Positions 40,501 to 52,500 of a DNA stretch of 64,000 nt are shown piece after piece. The DNA is from Lanius collurio. Lineage: Eukaryota; Chordata; Aves; Passeriformes; Laniidae. The number at the start of each line of letters is the position of its first letter. Position 1 is the first letter of the stretch. Under the pieces are notes generated by a model that was not told the origin of the DNA, did no database searches, and saw only the letters and a list, made by a program, of their open reading frames with translations. A program made the translations under genes and the position numbers. The stretch is taken from assembly GCA_020086605.1 (NCBI GenBank), contig JACBWW010000085.1, forward strand, positions 726,230 to 790,229, given 5' to 3'.

Positions 40501-43500
40501 CCTTTGGGAACAGGGGCACTGTTGGGAAGCACAGAGCCACAGGATCTTCCACAGCTTTTCCAGACATGGTGGGCAGGCCCCGAGACAACCCTTCAGGCCT
40601 CTGCTTCAACATTTGCAGGAGGGTGTTTAGGAAGGGAATGCAGGTGACTGGGAAGCACAAGGAAAGCTGGCAGCTACAGTGCTTCTGTAGGTGACACCTT
40701 GGTGTGGTGATGAGGCCCCAGCTCAGTCTCAGACTGGTCTCCTGTGCTCACAGGCTTTAAGGGCTGCTTGTTGCCTTAAGGAAGAGTAAGATAAGGGTTG
40801 GGTTTTTTTGCAGGGGAGGAAGCCATGACCTTTCTGGTTCAGTCAGGACTGGTGTTCATGGGCTCCCTAAGAGCCAATCCAGGCCACCTCAGCCAGAAGG
40901 CATTCAAGAAAAATACCCACCTGTTATCCCTTCACTGAATCTGGCCCATTTGCCTCCAAAATGAGGTATTTGACCTTTCTGCTGTATTCAGGGTATGTGA
41001 TTATGTGGCACAGGAGCATGTCTTGCCTCCTGTCTGCCTGGCTCTGCATCTGGTGTTGACCAGTCACCATCCCTGCTTTGTTCTCCACCCAGCAGAAAGT
41101 GCTTTCAGCAGAAGAGTGGAGAGCAAAGCACAGAACAACTTTGAAGAAACAAACAGCAATTCCCAGAACTCCAGTGGTAAGTGTGATCACCCCTTCTACT
41201 GCTTCCGTGTTCCTCTCCAAGCAGGATTCAGGGAATGTTGGTTATTATGGGATACCTTGTTTGAGCTCACAGCCAGCCAGCCCTCCTGGGGTAGTGCCTT
41301 ATTCTCCCTCCTCCCCAGGTTCCTGGCACTCCAGCCCTGTCAGACAGGTGATGTGGGAATCCTGCTGCCAAGGACCAGGTACTTGAGCATAGATTTTTCA
41401 GAGGGGAGCCAAGATGTGGAGGAATGATGGATGGATATCCAGCAGTTCTTGTGTTGTGTCTGTGTCTCAATGCAGTCCTGGTGGAGCAAAGACATTTGCA
41501 ACCAGCAGAAGTTTGAGGACTGTGGATAGAGCAGCAGTTTGCAGGTCACAGTGATGCTGAGTGTGACAGTTTATTTAAATGCCACTGTATCCAATATCCA
41601 GCTGTTTGTGGAGGGACTGCCTGGAAATCACAGTGAACCAGCTGTGTGAATGTGGGGCCAAAATATGTGTGCTAGAAGGAATGAAAATCCCCTCCACTTG
41701 TGCAGTTTCCTTGCAGTGTTAAGTCCAAGTGTAACTAAGCATAACCACTGGCCTGGACAATTTTGTTCAGGTCCACCACCTTAGAGTTTTCTGTGCAAGG
41801 TTTTTATCCTGCCTGTGTATTGCCCAGCCTTCCAGTGGGCCACTACCATTCCTTATGCTCCCTAATTGGAGCAAAAGTGACAGACCAGATGAAAAGTATT
41901 TTTGGCATCTGGCTGCAGAGATAAATAATGTGCCAGCAGAAAGGTCTGGCCTCCCTCCATTCCCCATCCAAGAGAAGTAGAGTATATGGTGCTGGCAGTG
42001 CCTTTGGCTGGAATGGACAGGTAAGGGGTGGGATATCCCCCTGGAGCAGGTTACACAGTGTCTGTTGGGAGTTTTATGTGCTTTAGAAGCAAATAAGGGG
42101 CTTTTGGAACCCTGCTGAAAAGCAGTAATGTGGAAAACCCACGTGTGGTAGCAAAGTGGGTGATGGAGAATGGGGGAAAATGTTTGTTGCTAAAATACTG
42201 CATGTTGTGTTTGGGGGAACAACTCTGTACTAATCCATCATTCACCACAATTGCAGCTGGTCATTCGGGGACAGAAAAACCTAAAGAAAAGAGGTGTAAG
42301 CAGAACCCATCAGGTGAGCTTATCTCCGTGTTTCAGGCCCTCGTGCTCCTTAGTCCCGTTCCTGCTGGGCAGTCAGGAGTCCCTGGGGCTGCCCAGGCCC
42401 TGGTCAGTCAGCCCAGCCTGGCTTGCAGCCCTGGTCATGGCCCTTGCCTCTCAGCAGCTCGTGTCTTGTCTTCTGTGGGTACTGTCAGTGTTGTGAAGGG
42501 TTTCAAAGGCTTGAAGTGCACATCTGTAAATGCCAATGCACCACTTGGGGCCCTGACTCCTCTGGAGCCCTTGGAAAGCTGCAGCCTGGGATTGTACCTT
42601 TTTTATTCCTGTCAAACCCTGTACAGCCAGCAAATGAAGGGCAGAAATGTCTTCCTTCCTGTCAGACAGCTCCTTCCTGAAGCCAAGAAAGCTGTGTTGT
42701 AAAACCTGCTGGCTGCTCTTGTCAAGTTTTGCAGGAGGGGAGATGAACCTATAGCATGGGAGGGTCTAGTAGTGGATTAGCTTGTCCACTGCTTAATTTT
42801 GTGGTGAGCTTGCTTCTTTATGTGTTGGAATATCCTTAGACCATTCACAAACAGCCCAGATATCCCTCGACTGTGCAGCTCCACTTAAGCCAGTGTTTGT
42901 TGACAGCAACCCCCAGAGCAGAAGTTGAGAAGAGAAATACAGCTCCTACCTCTTTTGATGTTAAGTCATTTATTCCCTCTGTCCTGGAGGGGGACAGAGC
43001 ACCCGACCTGGGCAAAAGGTCGGCGAGGTAAGAGAGCAGGGCTTTCCGTCCTGCTGGTTTTATCACAGACAGGGGCAAAGGATATACCAGGGGCGGAGAT
43101 GGGACAACCAACCAACCCGATCAGAGCCCGGGCGGCTTGAACCTAAGGTAGACCTGACTCAGTCACATGGCAGGGATCCAGGGGGGGCCCAGGGGGATCC
43201 ACCACAACAGGAGGGAGTCCAGGAAGCACTGACAGGAAACCCACGAAGAGTGGCTGTACTGAATGGTCCAAGACTTCAGTTCTCTCTGAACTATTAAATA
43301 CTGACCCACAGTTGCCGTGACACATCTCCCAGACTCTCCCTGCCATCTCCTTGTACCAGCTCACATCACACCCATCTCCTCAACCTGTTTCTATCTGGAC
43401 TGTAATATTTAAACCATGAGTGAAAGCTCACAGCAAAAACCAAAACAAAGCCAGAAATTCTCACAAGCTGAGTAGCAAGTTTCATGTGATTTGCTCATCT

Positions 43501-46500
43501 GGTTTCCCTGTGAGGAGTGTTTCTGTGTGCACAACATGTTGTTTCAGTTTATTTTAGTGGCTCAGTCGAGGGCCTGGCATGCTGCAGGGGAGTTGCAAGG
43601 TACTCACCTAAACCTTTGTGTGAGCTAGGAAACCTGAGGAGCTCAAGTGATCTGCCCAGGACTGGTTTGAGAGGAGTTGGGCTCTGGTTGGAAGTAGTTC
43701 TTTTCTGCATTAAGCAGCTGAAATGCTCCTTAAATTCAGGCTGGTGCATGGGGATGTATAAACTTTTTCCCTTTTTCGTACCTTTATCTACTTTGCATCC
43801 TCTTTTCTTCCCCAGTCATGTTTTCCCCCTTTGGCTCCATTTTGGTGCTGCTTCCTATGTGTCCCATTCAGTGCTCTTTTCCAGCCCTTGCACCAAGCCA
43901 TTTCTCCTTTTATTCATTCCCGTGCTCAGGACCCCCAATAACCTCATTGACAGCAGCCTGGGTGAGCATCACCAGTCACTGTGAGTGGTGGTCATAGAGG
44001 CTGTGGAGAGCTCTGTGTGCTCAGATGTCCAGCAGAGCTCTCTGTAGCTGCCTTTTGGAAGAGCTGGCACCTCCTTGCCTTCCCATGTTCCTTCTTCCCA
44101 TGGCTGTGTCTCAGAGGGTGGGACAAACACCGTGTGGCTCGGTGTCACATGTGGGATGGGAACTCTTGGGTGATTCTGGCACCATTGGCTTGTCCTCTTT
44201 TGTGTTCCAGCCAGCAGATCTCTCCCAGGCAGGGAAGCAGGTGGTGATAATGTGGTGGGGAATGACAGAAGGACAGACGCTTCCGTCCTCCCACTCCCAT
44301 CTGCTGTTTGCTTGTCACCAAACTGCTGCTGTAAGGAACAGTCACCAGCTTTGGGAGGTAAATGTAGGTCCCAGCTGAGCAGCCAAGGGCTGTGGGGCTT
44401 GGCCTTGTTAAATGCTGGATGGCTCTTGCTCTCTGTGGATGTGAGTTTTGTGTCCCAGGCTCGGATACAGAGATACCAAAGAGAGCAGCAGGAGATTTTT
44501 AGGCCACCCAGCTGAGGACATTCTGCTTTTTCCCTGTGTCAGCGTCCTGATTGCAGTGGCACAGACCCCTGGGTATCTGGAGTGAGGGGCTGGGCAGGCA
44601 GAGCAGGGAGGGGTCAGCAACTAAAGCCTCCTGAAATCCACTGGGGTGCAGTGCTGGAGGGAGTCCTGAGTGGGAATAAGAATGGAACTGGGATGGGAAA
44701 TGTTGGATTGCAGATGTCTCTTCCCTGTGCACAACCCCAGTCCTTGTCATAGTGAATGCAGGTACCTGGCATCCTTATCTGTGTCACCTGGCATCCTTAT
44801 CTGTGTCACTTGCCCCTAAAACAGCAGCTCTGTGCTGCATGGCAAGCACTGCCTTGGGGCTGATTGGAGTCCCTGGCTTGTCTCCTCCCAGCAGGTTGGG
44901 ATGGAGATGGGGAGTGGGTGAAGGACTCGAGCTGTCTTCCATGTTATGATTGGAGAGTGTCCTTTGTACTCATGGAAAGGGTCTCCACAGCCACTTGAAT
45001 TTGCTTTTTGATGAAACCTGGAAGTTTCACAGTGCTTTAAAAATAGCATCCTGCTAAAATGTCCCAATTGCTCTCTTGTGCTGCCTCAGGAGCACAGGCA
45101 GCAGAGCTCCCACGTCACATGGAGCTTCTGTTCATCCCCTGCTCGACTAAGGCAGGTCCAGCAGACCATGGCCTGGTCCTGAAGTGGGGAGCAGGCTCAC
45201 TGGGATGAACAGCAGGAGCTGTTATTCCTGAGGGTGCCATAAAGCTGCTTCCAAGGGAGCCCTCCCTGCTGGGGGTCGTTCTGCCGAGTCTTGACACGTG
45301 CTGGGGTTTTCTGGCCTAAATTCTCAAGAGTATTTCAAGGCTGGCTGTGCAGTGTAAGAGGCAGTGATGATCAGCCTGAGTATGGGCAGGGAAATCCCCA
45401 GAAAGGGGCTGAGCTGAGTGTTGTGTTCCACAGTGGAGGCTGTTGCCTTCCTCATCCTCCATGCGTGGCCTTTGGCTGGGGCTGGGCCCTGTGCTGGTGC
45501 CCTCGGTGACCACAGGGCTCCCAGGCTTTGGCATCTCCCCGGGGTCTCCCTTCCTCTGCCTCCAGACAGGGACAATGGCCTTCCTCAGGGACAGTAACCA
45601 TCTCTAACTCAAGTGTTCACAGCCTAGTGCAGCTTGAGCCATTGTTCTGGGCACTATGGACTACTCCTTTGTGAAATGAAGGCCAAGAGGGATTAAGGAA
45701 ATTGTGAGAATCTGAGAAGAAAATTAAAAGCAAAAAAGGAGAAAAAAAGCTCTTTGGTTTTGACACCTTCAAATACAGCCATCAAAGAGGAAATCTAATT
45801 GGAATTGTCAGTGTTTGTTGAAGTCTAAACTTGCTCAATGTTATGAGTGTGAAAGAGAACAGCTAAAATTATGTAGGGAATTGGGAAATATTTTGAACTT
45901 TCAAGGTTGATTTAAGCTGTATAAATATGTCTCAATTTCATCTGCTGCTTTAGGGAACTATTACTGTCAGAACTTCCAGTGCAACAAATTTTAGCATTTT
46001 CAGTTTTAAAATGTCAACGCTTTTCATTCCTGTTTACACAGGGAAGCTTTGCTTTCCAGCACTGTTTATTCCAGACTGGGGAGAGGGTCAATGGAAATGT
46101 CTTCTTTTTTTGAATCAGTTCGTGCCAAGCTGAGATGAGATTGAGACCAAAAAATTTGATTTCCTACATTTGATTTAGAGTAAAAAATCTTGGAAAAGCT
46201 TGAGAATCTCCACTTGTCAGGATTTAAAGGACACTGGACTAGATTTTAAATATGGATAGGTGGATTTTCAGAAATCACAAGCTTTCTTCCCCAATGTGGC
46301 CATACATCCCCTTCTGCTCATCCCCTGTAGTCCAGTCGTTCTGTAATCCACCTGGGGAGATTTCTGCTGGAAAGACAGGACTTTTAGGATAGCATTTTTG
46401 GTGGGTGAGTGCAGCTTTAGTGTTAGGGGCATAATAATTCTTGCTTAGTGATTGCAGTGTGACATTAGGACAGCCTGTGCCTCCTGAGGTGCACCCAGCT

Positions 46501-49500
46501 GCCTCCCTGGCTCTGTCAGCACAAACACAACTCCCATTTACATTCATTTCTCATCTGAGGTTGGTTTGTGACTGCTGCAAGTCTCTGTGGAGCTGGGAGA
46601 GCTGATGGCCAAGTTTGAGGAGTCAGGAAAAGGAAGGGGGAGTTGTTCTGTGAGCTCCCACTTCATGCATGCACAGCACTGGGAGTGCTGATGGTGGGGC
46701 AACACAGTGGCACAAATAGAGCTGCGTTTTCGAAGCTGCCTGAAGTTCTGGGCTCAGGAGGAGGGTCAGCAGCTGAGGGCAGTTCTCACCAGGAGAGTGA
46801 GAGTCACACAGGGAGAGCTTCAGTTAAGAAAGTGCCACTTTGCTTGGTTGCATAAATAAGTCACTGTGTCCACTGGGCATTTGTGTGCAATTGAAGTTCC
46901 TAGGAATGAACTGTTTATTTCTGGTGCCACATTCATTTAAGCTGTTCCAGACTCCTCATGTTGAACAGGCAACTTGCAGACAGGAGGAAATAGATCTGGC
47001 TTAAAACAACCACTGAGCAGCCAGTCTCTGTGGGTGATGTCCTGCCAGTTGCTCCAGACCCCTGGGACACTGGGGAAGAATTGAGGCAATCCATATGAAA
47101 GAATTGAGGCAAGGAGCACTCAGCAGAACTGGGACACACAGCCAGGGATAGGACTGGGGACTGCAGGCTTGAAGCACAGACCTGGGCTGGGGCTGGGCAG
47201 GGCATGACCAGGAGGGTCCCTGAGAGAACAGAGTGTGGGCAGAAAAACATGAACTCTCATTTTGCCTGGAGAATCTGTGGGGGGAAAGGTTACAAATTCC
47301 CAGTGCAAGGTGATTTAGCGTTAATAATTCAAACTCTGGCACTTCTGTGATTGTTGCCTGGATAGGTGGCTTTTGGCAGTGACTGTCCTGTAGCAGGGAC
47401 ATGACAGTGCGTGGAGAAAACATTGTCCCATTATAAATACGAAGACCAGAAAAATCCTGAGAGTCTTCCTTCACATAAACTGGTGTTGTACTGAGTACCT
47501 GAACTGCTGTTTTAGACTGACAGTGGCTTCCATGTGAATAGGAAGCCAAGCATAACGAGGACACTGTGTCAGCACTTCTGGCTGGAGAGCAGCCAGAGGT
47601 GGTGCTGAGAATTCATTGGGCTGTTTGAAGTGCTCTGTGCCACTGCTGGGCTCTGTGCCTGCTCCAGATCAGGTTCTCTTCTGGGGAGACAATGAAGTTG
47701 GGGTTTGCCCCTCAAAAGCTCCCATGTGGCTGGGCTGCTGCAAGAGCCCTGGAGAGCTCGGAGCCACGGACAGTGCCGTGGGCATGCCCTGAGGGAGCCT
47801 TGGCAGGGCACTTCCCAGAGCAGGGACCAAGGACACCCAGAATGGTGCCTGGAGGAGCCTGTCCTGTTCAGCTGCTCAGCAGGGCCAGGTGAGGGACTTG
47901 TTTCAGTGAAGATCTTGCCTCAGGTACCGAGCTCAGCAGCTGCAGGAGCACCTGGAGCACTGCTGGGTGATCACAGCATGGTAAGAGATCAGCAGCATTC
48001 TGTATCCAGCTGGTGCCTCCCGTGCATCCCCTCTCCACAGCACTGTCCAGTCATGTCTTTGCCAAGCATCATCCATGCCTTCATCTCCATTCCTTTCTGG
48101 CTGGCCCTGCCACCTGGAGCCCTGTTCAGCAGCTCAGGTCCTTGGCACATTGGGATGTCCAGCAGGAAGGCTCAGTGTGCCTGACCCATGCAGTTCACGA
48201 GGGCAGTTTTCCTTCCAAGGAAACCAGGCCAGGTCTGTCAGAGAGCCCTGGGAGCCTCGGGCATGGATGTGCCAGCTCACAGCCTTGGGCCTGGGGCTGT
48301 TCTGGAAATGCTCTGAGTCCATGACAGAATATTTAACACTAATGATTTCTGCCCCTCCACAGGGGTCTGACCCTAAAGGACCTCAGCTGGGAGCTGTAGG
48401 AAACCACACATGGTCTGAGGTGCTGGGGATCGCTGGTTCTGCCCCAGGGCACTGGGGGCTGGATGCAGACAGCTCCTGGGTGCCCCAGGGGCAGCCAGCA
48501 CCCAGTTTTCAGGCACACCTTACAGAGAGGCAAGGCAAGGTGTGCTGCATAGGAAATGTGCATTCTCAGCCTGCAGTAACTGCACTGCTTAGGAACTCTC
48601 TCCTTTGGCATCCAGGGAGGCTGAAACGCCCTGGTTTTTCTTCCCAGCTTCAGTTTAAAGAAGCTGCATGGTGGAACTGGGAATTTGCATCTGGAGCACC
48701 AAAGAAAACCTTTGTAAAGTGTTTCTTGCCTCCGTGGCTTTTCTTTGCTGGCCTCCCCCTGTTTTTCCACTGCTGTAGCACTGGGTGTGTGTTAAAGTCT
48801 CTGGACATTCTAAATTGTGTGGGAAAGATGCAGAACCCTGGCCATGAGTAATTGAGCAAGGGAGAGAAAATTCACAGCTGGACATGTTGGACTTTGTGGT
48901 AAATGGAGCTCCCATCCTGCCCTGGATAACTCTGGATGTGTGGAGTAGGGATAAGGAGCAGGGAGCAGATAGGCAGAGCTGTGTAGAATGCAGCAAGGTC
49001 TCTGCCAGTCTCAATATTTAAATCTCTTTCTTTTTTGCAGAAACCGCAAGTCCCCTGATTTCAAATCCTTTCCCGCTTTTACAAAGTAAGTGTGATGGAT
49101 GTCTGTGGTGCAAAAGGCAGGGACTGCCCTCCTGCAGCCCTGCTGCCCTGCCCTCTGAGCAATTTTCATCAGTAAATGCTTTTTTTATTAGGAGCCCAGG
49201 TGTCAAAGAATAAAATGCCTCTTTTTTGTGGCTCTGGTGTCAGATTTAAACAGAAATCCTCCAGGGTGTTTCTGTGCAGTCTGGGGCTGCCAAATCACTT
49301 CATGTTCAGTCTTCAGGGAGTTTGTTGTGAATGTGTTCTGAGCCCAAGATTTGAAAATGAACCCATATTTAAGTTACATTTACACACAGAAAAACTTGTC
49401 CTTGTGGCTCAGCTCAGTAAGCACCTGCACAGAGCCAGGTCCCTGTGGCCTGGGAGCACGGGTGAGAAATGGGCAGCAGGCAGGAGAGGAGGGAGAGCAG

Positions 49501-52500
49501 GTCTGGGATGGGTGCACAGGTGGTCTCTGCTGGAGGTTCTGCCCTTTGATGCTTTCAGCAGGTGGAGCTTCTCCCTTTGCCTTCCAGGGTGTTTGGTTCC
49601 TGCTTGGCTTGAGTTGGGATTTGAGGGGGATTTCCAGTCTGTGCCAGCCTGGTGATGCCGGCCAGCCCTGAGTGCTGCACCCTGAGCAGGGCCACAGGGA
49701 GGGAGGACAGGTGTTCTTCTTCCTCTTACAAAGCTGAGAGGGAAGCAGGGGCTTTATTGGGAACACGAGTTCATGTGAGAGAGAAATCCAGTTAATGCCA
49801 AGCTTTTTGACAAGGGTGGTGAATTTGGGAGTTCCTTTTCCAAACATGCTCCAGAGCACCTTGTTGTCTCTTCCTGTCCAAGCTGGCTGGAAGTGACAGA
49901 AGTTCTGTTTTCAAGAAACTTCCACTGATTTTGGGGTGTGCTGGTGTTTTTGTAGGAGCCTGCTGCTGGTTCTCCTGCCTCATTTCATGGGTTTGTGTCA
50001 AAGGAAAGGTGCAGTTATGCTGTTAGTGAAGCTAAAGCCAGTGCAAACGTTGTTTGGAAATGCTGAGGAGTTTTCCTCACAGTTGTTCTGCATTTATTTT
50101 TCACCAGGATGTGGACAGAAGTGTTGAAATGTGGGGCTTTTCTGCTGAGGAAAGAGCAGCTGAGGGGGCTGTCACTGCCAAGCCATGGTGACACCCTGCT
50201 GGGGCCTGTCACTGCACAAGCACCTCAGGGCGCTTGCTCTTGGAACTTTCTGTGAAAGCTCTCAACTCCTGTTCGCTCCTGGCTTCAGACCAGGCTCTGC
50301 TGTTTTCCCTGGCTTAGATGTGGCAATGAGAGTTAACATGGGAATTAGAGTGATTTATTTAACCTAAGCACAGGCACTGGTTTTCCTCTGCCTTGGCTCA
50401 CACAGCTGCTGCCTTGCTCTGGGGCCTTGCTCACTGGGTAAAGCACTAATAAAAGTGTCTAATTATAGCCTTGGGGAAAGATGTTTTAAATTGTGCAACC
50501 AGATGTGAGCATTAGTTCTGTGTGGCTCAGGACACTGAAGAAGTTTCAACAGCTGCTGGTTGAAACCTGCTCTCAGAAAACACTTCCAGGAGCACAGGGG
50601 GCTCGTGTGGGCAGCACAGAGGGGCTGCCCTGATGCCATCACCAGCTGGGAGCAGAAGGACAGGTTTGCTGGGGGAAGCACCCAAGGGGAGACCTGGGGG
50701 CCCTTTGGCTGAGCTCAGCCCACCTGAAGGCAGCAGATGTCTGTGGATACATAAAGCTAAGGCTGAGTAAGGAAGAGCTGAAATTCAAATGGGAAGGACA
50801 AGGAGAGGTCCTGCAGTGCTCCCAGGAAGGAGAATGGGGCATGGGTGTGGCTCATATGGGTGTCCAGAGCACTTGTGACAACTTTTCCAGTTTAAGTTGC
50901 AGGAGAAATCAAAGGGAGGAGGATTTAGCAGCCCAAGTGAGCAGTTCTTGTCCAGCAGTGACTTTTTCCTGGTTTGGGATACAGATGGCCTCTTTCTCCT
51001 CTCCACCTTGCAGATCCCTCTTCCTCTTCTAGCTCTGGCACATCCCACCCTCCTTCCAGCCAGCCTGACTGGTCCCAGCTCTGCACTGTGGAGCATGAGG
51101 GGCTCAGGAGCTGAAAGCTCAGCAGTGTGAGGGGTTGAGAGAGCTCATTCCTTCCCACGGGATTCTGCACATCCTCCCAAGCATCCCTTCCCTTGGTCCT
51201 GGGAAAGACTTTGGAATTGTTGGGTGAATTTAAATTTTATGCTTAGTTTTAACATGAACTCATTTTCATTTGTGGTAAACTTAGACTTCTGTGTGTCTTT
51301 GTCTCAGAATTATTTAGAAAATGCTTTGGCATTTTCAGAACATGAAATCAGCTTTTGGAAGTAGGTGGTGATTTTGTTTCCAAAGTTGGACATTTCTGGA
51401 GCAGAACAGAAGGGGCAGCTTTGGGAGCTGAGATGAGGTTCAGATGGCACACGAGAGCTGCTGGTGTGCAGGGCACTGCAGGGTGACACCTGCAGCCTTG
51501 CTGCAGCACTGGCAGTGCAGCAGGGTCTGGTGGAGGGGCAGGGGCTCCAGCAGAGCAGAGGGGCAGAGAGAGGGGCTCACACGGCTCCTCTCACCTGCCA
51601 GGGGCCTGTCAGCAGCACTCAGCAGGCTCTTGCAAGTGTGACTGCTTTCAACAGATTAATCCCACGTTCATTTTCACACTTGGAGGGGCAGGCAGGCCCC
51701 TGGGTTTGCATCTGAGCAGTCTGGGCTCTGTGAGCAGAGGTGTGTCTGTAACACAGGTCACTGACATTAACATGAACCCAAGAGGGATGGTTTGCACCCA
51801 CAGGGAGCCTTCTCCTCTCTGACAACTGAAAATAAGCCTAAACAATTAATTTGCATTGTACCTCTTGTGGCATTTTACCACAAGTACTTCACTGCTTCAC
51901 TCTGTTTCAGCAGAGACAGACAGTCCCTGTTAATTCCCAAGGCCTGAAATCCCTGTGTGCCACTCAGCTGCCCAATTGTCTCTTTTTCACAAGCACAGTT
52001 ACTTAGGTACCGTGTTCCCAGCCTTCTGTGCCACAGCAAAGCCCAGGAGCAGCATCCCCAGCAAGCCCAGTGAGTGAAAGCATTGAGCACAACTCCAGGC
52101 AGAGCTGGCTCCATCATTTCAGAGGCTGTAGGTTCTGTGGGAAAGGTTTAACCTCACAGCATGAAAAGTACAGCTTATACAGACTGCTCATGCTCTCTTT
52201 TATGTTTTTCCTCAAGGATTCCTGTAGCCTTGAGGTGGATTCTGGTGTTTGCTACCTGAGATAGACTTCTCACATGGTATAGGCAGGCTTGTGCTTCCCT
52301 GGGTTTTGGTTCTTCCATCCTGGGTGCTGGTGCTTCTGCTTATTCATTGATACAGAATATGTTTTTTGCTTGGAACTTAGCCCTAGACTTCTGAAATGTT
52401 GTAGCAACAGACCTTGCTCCGTGTGTGTGCCAGGCATTTGTATCCAAAATTGGTAATGTGCCCAATGTGTCTGTTCTGCTGCCCCAGCGGGAGAGGGGGC

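Noticed and set aside
42257..42295. Shorter version of the cassette exon using donor GTAAGC at 42296
   Set aside because: As a coding exon it fails: joined straight to the finger 4 exon it forms TAG. Kept only as a possible unproductive isoform.
43936..43969. Segment with a good pyrimidine-rich acceptor and donor GTGAGC
   Set aside because: Its length of 32 nt is not symmetric and would shift the frame into finger 4.
48075..48851. Plus-strand open frame of 258 codons
   Set aside because: Low-information sequence in an intron, no recognisable domain, several overlapping frames on both strands.
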